Below, piece after piece: positions 52,757 through 61,860 of a stretch of 64,000 nucleotides of DNA (positions are counted from its first letter, which is position 1; the number at the start of each line of letters is the position of its first letter). Where the stretch lies: the NCBI RefSeq assembly GCF_900095705.1, contig NZ_LT608326.1, positions 356,812 to 420,811 of the forward strand, read 5' to 3'. Both the position numbers and the translations under genes were made by a program. The stretch comes from Fusobacterium massiliense. Lineage in GTDB: Bacteria; Fusobacteriota; Fusobacteriia; Fusobacteriales; Fusobacteriaceae. The notes below the pieces were generated by a model. The model ran no database searches. It saw only the letters and a program-made list of their open reading frames with translations, and was not told where the DNA came from.

Positions 52757-53225
52757 TTTGCTTTTATTATTGCTGGTAAATATTTTTACCAGCAATTTAA
52801 TTATACTTTTAAGTATATTTGTTATAACTGTTTTATTTAATATTATATTTAATAAAAATTTAAAAAAACATTTGAGGCAAATAAAAGTGTTATTATTTTT
52901 TTATTTGTCAACTTTTTTAATTCAATTATATTATGGACAACAAGGAAAAGTTCTGTATAAAATTTTTGACTTTTATCTAACTCAAGAAGGGCTTATAAAT
53001 TTTGCTATAAGTTTTATAAGAATTATAAACTTACTTTTTATTTCTTGGTTAATTAATGAATTAAAGCTTTTTACTGGGAAATTGAGTAAATATCAGAAAA
53101 TAATAGATACAGTTATTGAGTTAGTTCCAGATGTTTTTGTTTTATTTAAAAAGAAAATGAAAGTCAAAAGTTTTTGTAGATATATTTTGAAAGAGATTGG
53201 TAGAATAGAAAAAAGTAAGAGCTAG
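52740..53225 (+). CDS. small membrane protein, possibly CbiQ/EcfT-like
   Basis: Protein of 161 residues with about four hydrophobic segments ([37 protein letters not shown], then [16 protein letters not shown]) and a basic C-terminus ([20 protein letters not shown]). The layout resembles the transmembrane part of CbiQ/EcfT energy-coupling proteins, but it is short and no ECF ATPases are nearby, so that is tentative. The only ATG at the head of the frame overlaps the serS end by 17 bases without a clear ribosome site. A 12-bp hairpin lies inside its first 20 codons. tamB follows after 29 bases. Confidence 0.6.
   Translation: MLLKSSLLLLLLVNIFTSNLIILLSIFVITVLFNIIFNKNLKKHLRQIKVLLFFYLSTFLIQLYYGQQGKVLYKIFDFYLTQEGLINFAISFIRIINLLFISWLINELKLFTGKLSKYQKIIDTVIELVPDVFVLFKKKMKVKSFCRYILKEIGRIEKSKS
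52769..52800 (+). terminator. perfect hairpin after serS, inside the next gene
   Basis: ATTGCTGGTAAA and TTTACCAGCAAT form a perfect 12-bp stem with a TATT loop. The following TTAATTATACTTTT is only moderately T-rich. It may terminate or attenuate transcription from serS into the membrane-protein/tamB genes. Confidence 0.5.
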
Positions 53226-53254
53226 ATTAAAAATAGTTAGAAAGGATGTATTCT

Positions 53255-56200
53255 ATGAAGATATTTACTATATTAAAAAAAATACCTAAAAAAATTTCAA
53301 TACCTCTTGGAATAACTCTAGCTACTACGCTAGCTATTTCTACAACTTTAATGAGAATAGAAAATATTGTAGAAAAAATAAGTACAAAATATATAAATGG
53401 AAGAATAAAAATAGAAAATGTAGATTTATCTTTAACTAATACTAAAATTGAAAATATAAAGCTATATGATGATAAAAATAATGTGTTGGCATATTTTCCA
53501 AAAGTTGAAATTAAGAATACAGGCAGTAGTTTATTACACCTTAAAATAGATGAAATAAAAGTAAATTCTGGGGATATTTATGTTGTTAGAGACAAAGAAG
53601 GAAAATTAAATTTTCAAAAGCTAATTGAAGATAAGAAAAAAGAGAAAAAAGAAGAAGATAAAAAAGAAAAAAAGAAAAAGGAAGAAAAAAATAAAGAATA
53701 TAAACCGAAATCTTTACCAATAAATAAAATAAATATAGAAAATATAAAAATAAATTATACTGATGAAAAATTATCTCCAAAGTTAAATAGAGAGATAAAT
53801 AATATTTCAGCTCACATTATATCAAATAAAGTAGATGGGATAGATGCTAAGATTTTAGTAAATTCAGATAATATAAAGCTAAACACAGAGTATAGAAACA
53901 AAGAAAAACCAATAGATTTAAAATTAAATATAGAGAAATTCTTATTAGATAAAGATTTGTTGCAAAGTTTAGTTAATAAGCCTGAGCTACACTTTTCAGA
54001 TATCAATATAAAATCGGATTTATCTATTTTATCAGATAAAAAATTAGATGGAACAACAATTAATGGGACTTTTTCTTTAGATATGCCTAATTTTAAATAC
54101 GATAATTTGGATACTGAAGTAAAAAATATATCTTTAAAATCCGTTTTTCTAGGTAAAGATGGGGAAGTTGTATTGAAGTTAAATATTTTTAATACTGATA
54201 AGGAATTTAAAGCTGTATATAAAAATAAGGAATTAAATTCAATAATAGTTTTTGATAGAGTAGATGAAAAAATACTAAACAGCTTTATTCCGTTAAGAAA
54301 AAAGAATTTGGATTTTAAAAATATTAATATTGAGGATATAAAAACAATTATACATTATTCAGATGAAAAAGGTCTTACTGTTGATACCAGTTTAAAGGCA
54401 AATGAATCTAAGTATAGTATCTTGGAGCTTGATGATTTCAAAGTTAATGCTAGTTTAAAAGATGGGTTAGGAAAACTTGATGTAAATATATTAACTAAAA
54501 TAAAAAATATAGATGAAAAAATAAGTATAAAAGCAAAAAATGAAAAAGAAAAAACAGAATTATTAGTTCAACTTAATTCTTTAGATAAAAATTCTTTGTT
54601 GCCGAATATTAATTTAAAATCTACGATTGAGAATAAAAAAGATAATATAAAAGCTATAGTCGATTCAAATATAGTTGATTTTTCTGCAGATTACTTAAAA
54701 AATGATAAGAAATTAAAAGTTTTTGGAAACGAATTTTTAATAAATTATTCTGTAAAAGAAAAGAAAATAACTGATGGAAAAGGGAAAATTCCTTTTGAAA
54801 TATATAATTTGGTTAATTATTTAGATTTCGATGCTGAAAACAATAAAGTTGAAGTTAAAGAATTAAGAATGGCTGATAAAGATGACAAAAAGAAGAATCT
54901 TGTTATAAAAGGTGAAGCTAATCTTGATAAAAAGACATTTAATTTCGACTATATTGCAGAAAATGCATTTATTCAGAAAAAAATAGATGATAAGGATATT
55001 AAATTAAATTTTACTGGAAATGGAAAAATTACAGGGGAAAAAACGAATCTTGAAAGTTTAGGTAAAATTGATAATTTAAGTCTTGAGTATATTGGAAAAA
55101 TAAATGAAATAAAAGGGAACTATGAGTTTAACAAAAATAAAGATGATTTGAAAGCAAAATTTTTAGGAGAAATAAAAAATATCGGTTATAAGAATTACAC
55201 TTTTAAAGACTTTAAATTAGATGTAGAATTTCTAAATAAAGAATTAATTATAAAGAATTTTAAAAATAAACAAATATTATTTAAGGGAAAGTATAATATA
55301 AAGGAAAAAGATATTTCAGCTGAAGCTAATATAGATAGATTAAGTAACAAAGATATAAATCTTGATAAAGTAGGCTTTTTGTTGGAAAATTTTAGAGTAA
55401 AAATTAATGGTAAAATTGATAATCCTAAGGCTTATACCGATTTAGGAACAACAATAGTAACTTTACCAAATAAGGCTAAGCTAAAAGTTACAGGGAAAGT
55501 AGAGCTTGAAAATGGAAATGTTGGAATAAAGGGAATAAATATTAATAATAGTTCTATAAAAGGAAATTATCTAATCAAAGATAAAAAACTAAATCTTAAT
55601 GCTTCTTTAAATGAAAAGAAGTTAAGTGAGCTTACAGGTGGAAAAGATTTAGGTTATGCTTTGCAAGGGAATTTAAAAGTTAATGGAGTTGCAGGGAATT
55701 TAAATGCTGAATTATCTGGTGGAATTTTAAACGATTTTTCAAAAAATAAATACCCAGATATTATTTATAAGATGAGCTATAAAGCTAGTAATTATTCAGA
55801 TGGTATTGTAAATCTTGAGAATATAAGTCTAAGTGATAGAAACTTAGGAGAAATTTTGACTTTGATTGGTCGAGTAGACTTAAAAAATAAGACCTTAGAT
55901 ATCAGAAACAGAAACAATAAAATTAATTTAGAAAAAATAGCGAATATAATAAATCAAGATTTAGTAGGAATTTTAGATATTGATTTGAAAGCAAAGGGAA
56001 ATTTAAAAAATCCTAATTATAGCTTATTATTAAATTCTAATGAGATTAAATTAAAAGATATTCCTTTAAGAGACTTATCTTTAAAAATTAATGGAGATAT
56101 TAAAAAAGCTAAAATAAATGATATGAGAGTTGCTTTATATGGAAATGTTATAAAAGGTTTAGCTGAGTATGATATAGAAAATAAGAAATATTTTGCAAAT

Positions 56201-57799
56201 ATAAACTCCGAAGATAAAATAGAGATAAAAAAATTAAAACCTTTACTAGAAAAGTATAATTTAACAAAATTAGATGGAAATGTAATTTTAAATGCTCATA
56301 TAGATGAAAAAAATAGGAATATTAGGGTAGCCTTAGATAATATTTCTCTGTCTGTACCAAAATATTATATAGATGTAAAAGGAACAAAAGGGGAAATAAA
56401 TATAAAAAATGAAAATTTAACTTTAGATGGAATTTCGTCAAAAATAAATGGAGCTCCTTTGGAAATAAAAGGGGAAGCAGATTTAAAGAATGTATCAAAA
56501 ATTGATAAAAATAGGATATTAAAAGATTTACCGTATAAATTTATATTATCTTTAAAGGATTTTAAGTATGAATATCCGAAAGTTGCAAAGGTAAATGTAA
56601 ATGTAGAAAATATGCTTATAAGCAATAAAGGATTAAAAGGAAATATTGTTTTAAAGAATGGAATTTTATACGATATCCCGAATGACTATAAAAGTGCTTT
56701 TAGTATAATAAAATCTCAATTAGAAAAAAGAAAAAAGAAAAAAAATGAAGTAGCTACAACTAAAATTGAGAAAAAAGAGTCTAAAAACAATAAAGATAAA
56801 AAAGATATTCAAAAGACATTAGATATGCTTATGCCTATTGATCTTTCTATTCAAACAGAAAAACCTTTTGTTATAGATATGGATAATTTTAATTTAGTAG
56901 TTCCAGAAATTTATGGAAATTTAGATATTGATTTAGCTCTAAAAGGAAGAGATGGAAGATATTTTATTGATGGAGAAACAGAATTAAAAGATGGATATAT
57001 GTTTGTCAATACCAATGAATTTAAGATAAATCGTGCTTTGATTACATTTAATGAAAATTCAAAAATACCAGATATAAATCCGAACATATTTTTTGAAACA
57101 AGTGTTGAAATGGACGATGATGAGTATACTTTAGAAGTGTATGGCCTATTAAAAAAACTTAGATATAGCCTTAAATCTAAATATGGGAAAACAGGTGGAG
57201 ATTTAAATGGATTGATAACACATCCTAATTCAGATGGGGGGATATATATTTATGGAACAGGTAATGAAGTCTTTTTAAATTTTATGAAAAACTTAGTGGC
57301 AGGTCAATTGGTCGAAACTGTTGTAGGATCGGCAAGAAAATATACAAAAAGAAAATTAGATTTAACTAGACTAGTCATTAAACCTGAAGTAACTGTATAT
57401 AATACAGATAGGAATTCAGAAAATAGTAGCAAAGAAGTAGATAAAGATAATACTCAAAACAATAGAGGGCAAAATAAGCAAATATATAGTATAGCTCTAA
57501 ATTTGGAAGCAAAAGATAATATTTACAAAAATAAATTATTCTGGTATGCTAAAGCTAAGGTATTAGGAACAGGAAGAGATGTTGTAAATCAAACTATGAC
57601 TGTTCAAAGTAAAATGAGAGAATATGATGTTGGATTGGAATATAAAATAGATGAGAGTAAAAGTGTTGAAGTAGGAGTAGGAACAATTCAAGATAAATAT
57701 AGGACTGATGAGAATAAAAATTATAGAAAAAATAACTATCACGTGGGCTATAAAATAAGAAAAAGATATAAAAGTTTTTCTGAAATATTCTCGTTTTAA
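53255..57799 (+). CDS. tamB: TamB-like translocation and assembly protein
   Basis: Very large protein (1514 residues) that spans the periplasm, related to TamB/YtfN and AsmA-like lipid-transfer bridges. I choose the ATG at 53255 (MKIFTILKK), since AAAGGA lies eight bases upstream; an ATG at 53246 is too close to it. The N-terminus holds one hydrophobic anchor (IPLGITLATTLAISTTLM). A long beta-rich repeat region follows, with a lysine-rich linker at ~130-155 and another at ~1160-1190. The C-terminal ~350 residues fit the TamB/DUF490 domain (GRDGRYFIDGETELKDGYMF, then VAGQLVETVVGSARKY). The last residue is phenylalanine, as in outer-membrane-associated ends. It precedes bamA, as expected for this module. 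Confidence 0.9.
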   Translation: MKIFTILKKIPKKISIPLGITLATTLAISTTLMRIENIVEKISTKYINGRIKIENVDLSLTNTKIENIKLYDDKNNVLAYFPKVEIKNTGSSLLHLKIDEIKVNSGDIYVVRDKEGKLNFQKLIEDKKKEKKEEDKKEKKKKEEKNKEYKPKSLPINKINIENIKINYTDEKLSPKLNREINNISAHIISNKVDGIDAKILVNSDNIKLNTEYRNKEKPIDLKLNIEKFLLDKDLLQSLVNKPELHFSDINIKSDLSILSDKKLDGTTINGTFSLDMPNFKYDNLDTEVKNISLKSVFLGKDGEVVLKLNIFNTDKEFKAVYKNKELNSIIVFDRVDEKILNSFIPLRKKNLDFKNINIEDIKTIIHYSDEKGLTVDTSLKANESKYSILELDDFKVNASLKDGLGKLDVNILTKIKNIDEKISIKAKNEKEKTELLVQLNSLDKNSLLPNINLKSTIENKKDNIKAIVDSNIVDFSADYLKNDKKLKVFGNEFLINYSVKEKKITDGKGKIPFEIYNLVNYLDFDAENNKVEVKELRMADKDDKKKNLVIKGEANLDKKTFNFDYIAENAFIQKKIDDKDIKLNFTGNGKITGEKTNLESLGKIDNLSLEYIGKINEIKGNYEFNKNKDDLKAKFLGEIKNIGYKNYTFKDFKLDVEFLNKELIIKNFKNKQILFKGKYNIKEKDISAEANIDRLSNKDINLDKVGFLLENFRVKINGKIDNPKAYTDLGTTIVTLPNKAKLKVTGKVELENGNVGIKGININNSSIKGNYLIKDKKLNLNASLNEKKLSELTGGKDLGYALQGNLKVNGVAGNLNAELSGGILNDFSKNKYPDIIYKMSYKASNYSDGIVNLENISLSDRNLGEILTLIGRVDLKNKTLDIRNRNNKINLEKIANIINQDLVGILDIDLKAKGNLKNPNYSLLLNSNEIKLKDIPLRDLSLKINGDIKKAKINDMRVALYGNVIKGLAEYDIENKKYFANINSEDKIEIKKLKPLLEKYNLTKLDGNVILNAHIDEKNRNIRVALDNISLSVPKYYIDVKGTKGEINIKNENLTLDGISSKINGAPLEIKGEADLKNVSKIDKNRILKDLPYKFILSLKDFKYEYPKVAKVNVNVENMLISNKGLKGNIVLKNGILYDIPNDYKSAFSIIKSQLEKRKKKKNEVATTKIEKKESKNNKDKKDIQKTLDMLMPIDLSIQTEKPFVIDMDNFNLVVPEIYGNLDIDLALKGRDGRYFIDGETELKDGYMFVNTNEFKINRALITFNENSKIPDINPNIFFETSVEMDDDEYTLEVYGLLKKLRYSLKSKYGKTGGDLNGLITHPNSDGGIYIYGTGNEVFLNFMKNLVAGQLVETVVGSARKYTKRKLDLTRLVIKPEVTVYNTDRNSENSSKEVDKDNTQNNRGQNKQIYSIALNLEAKDNIYKNKLFWYAKAKVLGTGRDVVNQTMTVQSKMREYDVGLEYKIDESKSVEVGVGTIQDKYRTDENKNYRKNNYHVGYKIRKRYKSFSEIFSF

Positions 57800-57896
57800 T
57801 ATTTTGGCTTTTAAAATTTTAAGAGATATGTTAATATATTAAAAGAAATTGAAACAGTATTAATAATAAATTAAAATAAAAATGGAGGACTTTTAT

Positions 57897-60002
57897 ATGA
57901 AAAAAGCACTGATTGCGTTGCTGATTGTAATTAATTTAAATGCATTTTCAAATATGGTTAATTTGCCAATTAAAAGCATTGAAGTTATTAACAACCAAAA
58001 GGTTTCTGCGGATTTAATAAAAGAAAAATTAAATTTAAAAGAAGGAGATACTTTTTCTACAGATAAAGTATTAAGAGACTTTAATGAATTAAAAGCAACT
58101 GGTTATTTTAAAGACGTTGTTTTGCAACCAGAATCTTATGATGGAGGAGTAAAGCTTATTGTAGATGTACTAGAGAATGAAAATGTAGATGCTTTACTTA
58201 GAGAAAAAGGAATAGCTGCAAATACTGAAAGAGAAGATACAGATAAATCTATAACTCTTTCGAGTGTAAAATTTGTAGGGAACACAAAAATTTCTTCTTC
58301 AGAATTAGCTAGTGTTACTCAATTGAAACCTGGAGAACACTTCTCAAGAAGTAGAGTAGAAGAAGCACAAAGAAAATTATTAGCAAGTGGATATTTTGCA
58401 ACTGTTAAGCCTGATGTAAAAGTTAACAATGGAAATATGGACTTAGTGTTTGATGTTACTGAAAACCCTATAGTAAAAAATATAGTTGTTACAGGAAATC
58501 GTTCTATATCAACACAATCAATATTATCGGCATTATCTACAAAAGTTGGAGAAGTTCAAAATTATAATAATTTAAAAGCTGATAGAGATAAAATATTAGA
58601 ACTATATCAAGCTCAAGGATATACTTTAGTAAATATAGGTGATATTTCTACTGATGAGAATGGAAACCTTAATATAGCTATAACTGAAGGAATTGTCAGA
58701 AAAATAGAAGTTAAAAAGATGATTACTAAACAAAAAGGTAATAGAAGAACTCCTACTGACGATGTACTAAAAACAAAAGATTATGTTATAGATAGAGAAA
58801 TAGAAATTCAACCCGGGAAAATATTTGATGTTAAAGAATACGATAGAACAGTTGATAATTTAATGAGATTAGGTATATTTAAAAATGTTAAATATGAAGC
58901 AAGATCAATTCCAGGGGATCCTGAAGGTTTAGATTTAATATTACTAATTGATGAGGATAGAACAGCCGAATTACAAGGGGGAGTTGCTTATGGTTCTGAA
59001 ACAGGGCTTATGGGGACTTTATCTTTAAAAGATAGTAACTGGAAAGGAAAGAATCAAGAATTCGGAATAAGTTTTGAAAAATCTAATAAAGATTATACAG
59101 GATTTTCAATAGACTTTTTTGATCCATGGATTAGAAATACAGATAGAGTTTCTTGGGGATGGGGAGCTTATAAAACATCTTATGGAGATAGTACGAGTGA
59201 TTTGTTCTATAATATAGATACTTTGGGATTTAAAGCTAATATTGGAAAAGGACTTTCAAGAAATGTTAGATTAAGTATAGGAACTAAAGCAGAATATATA
59301 AGAGAAAAACATGCAGCTGGGAAATTTCAAAAAAATCCAGCCAATGATAAATGGTATTATAAAGATCCAACTCAACCAAGTGGCTGGCACGAAATAGAAG
59401 GTGTAGATGATAAGTACTATGTATGGAGTATTTACCCATATATTAGTTATGATACAAGAAATAATTATTTAAATCCAACTTCGGGAGAATATGTAAAATT
59501 TCAAATAGAAGGAGGATATGCAGGTGGTTATAGATCAGGAACATTTGGAAATGCTACTTTAGAATTAAGAAAATACCATAAAGGCTTATTCAAGAAAAAT
59601 ACTTTTGCATATAAAGCTGTTGCAGGAATAATGTCTGATAGTACTAAAGAAAGTCAAAAATTCTGGGTAGGTGGAGGAAATTCACTTAGAGGTTATGATG
59701 GAGGTTTCTTTAGGGGAACTCAAAAAGTTGTAGCAACAATAGAAAATAGAACTCAAATAAATGATATTTTAGGAATAGTTTTCTTTGCTGACGCAGGAAG
59801 AGCTTGGAAACAAAATGGGAGAGATCCAAGTTATACAAGAGATAATACAAAATTTGGACAAAATATAGGAACAACAGCTGGTGTTGGGGTAAGACTTAAT
59901 ACTCCTATTGGACCATTAAGATTTGACTTTGGTTGGCCAGTTGGAAAGAAAATGGATGATGAAGGAATGAAGTTTTACTTCAATATGGGACAAGCATTCT
60001 AA
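57897..60002 (+). CDS. bamA: BamA outer-membrane protein assembly factor
   Basis: Core component that inserts beta-barrel proteins into the outer membrane. The start is the ATG at 57897, since GGAGG lies eight bases upstream and within an upstream in-frame ATG (57882). A signal peptide (KKALIALLIVINLNAFSNMV) is followed by several POTRA domains (IKSIEVINNQKVSADLIKEK; VKFVGNTKISSSELASVTQL; IVKNIVVTGNRSISTQSILS) and the C-terminal barrel. FWVGGGNSLRGYDGGFFRGT contains the conserved lid-loop VRGF/Y-type motif (here LRGYDGG). It ends in QAF, a proper barrel-terminal aromatic. Length ~701 is slightly short, suggesting fewer POTRA domains than the five of E. coli. Confidence 0.95.
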   Translation: MKKALIALLIVINLNAFSNMVNLPIKSIEVINNQKVSADLIKEKLNLKEGDTFSTDKVLRDFNELKATGYFKDVVLQPESYDGGVKLIVDVLENENVDALLREKGIAANTEREDTDKSITLSSVKFVGNTKISSSELASVTQLKPGEHFSRSRVEEAQRKLLASGYFATVKPDVKVNNGNMDLVFDVTENPIVKNIVVTGNRSISTQSILSALSTKVGEVQNYNNLKADRDKILELYQAQGYTLVNIGDISTDENGNLNIAITEGIVRKIEVKKMITKQKGNRRTPTDDVLKTKDYVIDREIEIQPGKIFDVKEYDRTVDNLMRLGIFKNVKYEARSIPGDPEGLDLILLIDEDRTAELQGGVAYGSETGLMGTLSLKDSNWKGKNQEFGISFEKSNKDYTGFSIDFFDPWIRNTDRVSWGWGAYKTSYGDSTSDLFYNIDTLGFKANIGKGLSRNVRLSIGTKAEYIREKHAAGKFQKNPANDKWYYKDPTQPSGWHEIEGVDDKYYVWSIYPYISYDTRNNYLNPTSGEYVKFQIEGGYAGGYRSGTFGNATLELRKYHKGLFKKNTFAYKAVAGIMSDSTKESQKFWVGGGNSLRGYDGGFFRGTQKVVATIENRTQINDILGIVFFADAGRAWKQNGRDPSYTRDNTKFGQNIGTTAGVGVRLNTPIGPLRFDFGWPVGKKMDDEGMKFYFNMGQAF

Positions 60003-60037
60003 CAAATATATTAATAAATTTTTGGAGGTATAAAGTA

Positions 60038-60514
60038 ATGAAAAAATTATTATTAGTGGCAAGTGTTTTATTAGCAACTTCAGCTTTTGCTGAAAAAATA
60101 GGAGTTGTAGATACTCAAAAAGTTGTATCTCAATTTTCTGAAACTAAAAAAGCACAACAAAGTTTAGAAAGTGAAGCTAAAAGAGCTGAAAATGAAGCTA
60201 GACAAAGAGAAGTTGCTTTACAAAAAGAACAAGTAGCTTTACAATCAAAAGGAGATAAATTAACAGATGCTGAAAAAAAAGCATTTGAAAAGAAAGTTCA
60301 AGATTATGAAAACTTTATAAATTCTTCACAAGAAAAATTAAATAAAGCACAATTTGCAAAATTACAACAAATAGAAACAGTTTACAATGCAGCTGTAAAA
60401 AAAGTTGTTGCTGCAGGTAAATATGATTTCGTATTTGAAGCAGATGCTGTAAAATTTGGTGGAGAAGATATAACAGCTCAAGTTTTAAAAGAAATGGAAG
60501 CTTCTAAAAAATAG
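60038..60514 (+). CDS. skp: OmpH/Skp family periplasmic chaperone
   Basis: Periplasmic chaperone for unfolded outer-membrane proteins. The 158-residue precursor has a clear signal peptide (LLLVASVLLATSAFAEK), then IGVVDTQKVVSQFSETKKAQ as the trimerisation strand, a long coiled-coil arm (AKRAENEARQREVALQKEQV) and the C-terminal YDFVFEADAVKFGGEDIT typical of the family. RBS GGAGG precedes the ATG. It lies between bamA and lpxD, the common Gram-negative order. Confidence 0.95.
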   Translation: MKKLLLVASVLLATSAFAEKIGVVDTQKVVSQFSETKKAQQSLESEAKRAENEARQREVALQKEQVALQSKGDKLTDAEKKAFEKKVQDYENFINSSQEKLNKAQFAKLQQIETVYNAAVKKVVAAGKYDFVFEADAVKFGGEDITAQVLKEMEASKK

Positions 60515-60539
60515 TTAAAACAAGTAAAGGAGAAGAGTT

Positions 60540-61535
60540 ATGACATATAAAATAGCAGATATAGTAACTCTTCTTAATGGAGAATATAAAGGAGAAATTT
60601 TAGAGGAGGTTTCTAAACTTTCTCCTTTTTTTCATTCAGATGAGAAGAGTATAACTTTTGCTGGAGATGAAAAATTTTTGAAATCATTGGATAAAACTAA
60701 GGCAAAAGTAATTATAGTACCTGATATAGATTTACCATTGAATATTGGGAAATCTTACATAGTAGTAAAAGATAATCCAAGAACTATTATGCCTAAACTT
60801 TTACATTTTTTTCAAAGACCTATAAAAAAAGTTGAAAAAATGATAGAAGATAGTAGTAAAATAGGAGAAAATACTAATATAGCTACTAATGTATATATAG
60901 GGCACGATGTTGAAATAGGTAAAAATGTTACAATATATCCAAATGTTAGTATTTGTCAAGGTGCTAAAATAGGAGATGGAACAGTTATTTATCCCAATGT
61001 TACAATTAGGGAATTTGTTGAAATAGGTAAAAATTGCATTATTCAACCTGGGGCAGTAATTGGTTCTGATGGTTTTGGATATGTAAAAGTAAATGGGAAA
61101 AATACTAAAATTGATCAAATTGGAACTGTTATTATAGAAGATGAAGTTGAAATAGGTGCAAATACTACAATAGACAGGGGAGCTATAGGGGATACTATCG
61201 TAAAAAAATATACTAAAATTGACAATTTAGTTCAAATTGCTCATAATGATATTATAGGAGAAAATTGTTTGATTATTTCACAAGTCGGAATAGCAGGAAG
61301 TACAACGATAGGAAATAATGTTACTCTTGCAGGACAAGTCGGAATAGCAGGGCACATTGAAATAGGGGATAATACTATGATAGGGGCTAAATCTGGAGTT
61401 CATGGAAATGTTGAAGGAAACCAAATTTTATCTGGACATCCTTTAGTAGATCATAGGGAAGATTTAAAGATAAGAATTGCAATGAAAAAGTTACCTGAAC
61501 TTTTAAAAAGAGTAAAAGCATTAGAAAGTAAATAA
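60540..61535 (+). CDS. lpxD: UDP-3-O-acylglucosamine N-acyltransferase
   Basis: Third enzyme of lipid A synthesis. The N-terminal ~95 residues form the uridine-binding domain ([20 protein letters not shown]). A left-handed beta-helix follows ([20 protein letters not shown], then [20 protein letters not shown]). The active-site region is [14 protein letters not shown] and [15 protein letters not shown], with the catalytic histidine in QIAHND. Length 331 is typical. RBS AAGGAGAAG precedes the ATG. fabZ and lpxA, which often follow, are not present; hairpins end the operon here. Confidence 0.95.
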   Translation: MTYKIADIVTLLNGEYKGEILEEVSKLSPFFHSDEKSITFAGDEKFLKSLDKTKAKVIIVPDIDLPLNIGKSYIVVKDNPRTIMPKLLHFFQRPIKKVEKMIEDSSKIGENTNIATNVYIGHDVEIGKNVTIYPNVSICQGAKIGDGTVIYPNVTIREFVEIGKNCIIQPGAVIGSDGFGYVKVNGKNTKIDQIGTVIIEDEVEIGANTTIDRGAIGDTIVKKYTKIDNLVQIAHNDIIGENCLIISQVGIAGSTTIGNNVTLAGQVGIAGHIEIGDNTMIGAKSGVHGNVEGNQILSGHPLVDHREDLKIRIAMKKLPELLKRVKALESK

Positions 61536-61602
61536 AAAAATATTTTTTGTATCTGATTTCAAAAAAAATTAATATAAAATTAAAGAAAAAAAGATTTATA
61601 TA

Positions 61603-61645
61603 AACTGTACCTAAAATTTTAAATATAATATTGGAGGTACAGTTT
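61603..61645 (+). repeat. short hairpin repeat family 2, copy D
   Basis: ACTGTACC and GGTACAGT form the outer stem, followed by a T-run. Compared with copies A and B (ACTGCACC/GGTGCAGT) one C became T and the paired G became A, so pairing is kept. It probably terminates lpxD. Confidence 0.78.
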
Positions 61646-61652
61646 TTAATTT

Positions 61653-61723
61653 TTCTATAGAAAAGTATAAAATAAAATAGCAAAAAATAGTCTCTGACGC
61701 CCATATTGGTTCCAAGAGACTTT
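61653..61723 (-). repeat. dispersed hairpin element, copy 17 (central deletion)
   Basis: The tail is complete (TTCTATAGAAAAGTATAAAA), but the core is cut to GTCTCTGACGCCCATATTGG followed by TTCCAAGAGAC; the middle third is gone and a short hairpin remains. Confidence 0.78.
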
Positions 61724-61860
61724 ATTTATTGTATAGGGAAGTATAATTTAAATATATAAAAAAATCTATATAATTTTAAAAAAAATTTTTAAAATTTGAT
61801 AAGATATTATATAATATTAACTCGATAAGATAAAAAACAAAAAGTGGAGAGTAAAATGAG
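61724..61860 (+). other. noncoding gap before the acyltransferase gene
   Basis: AT-rich; includes a further tail-like fragment GTATAGGGAAGTATAATTTA at ~61730. It must contain the promoter of the acyltransferase gene, but no clear -35/-10 pair stands out. Confidence 0.4.

Noticed and set aside
52740..53225. Firm assignment as an ECF transporter T component
   Set aside because: The protein is short, lacks clear coupling-helix motifs, and no ECF ATPase or S component is nearby; kept only as a tentative resemblance.
61536..61860. A tRNA or small gene between lpxD and the acyltransferase
   Set aside because: The structure there is explained by a family-2 hairpin and a truncated dispersed element; no cloverleaf or start signal is seen.
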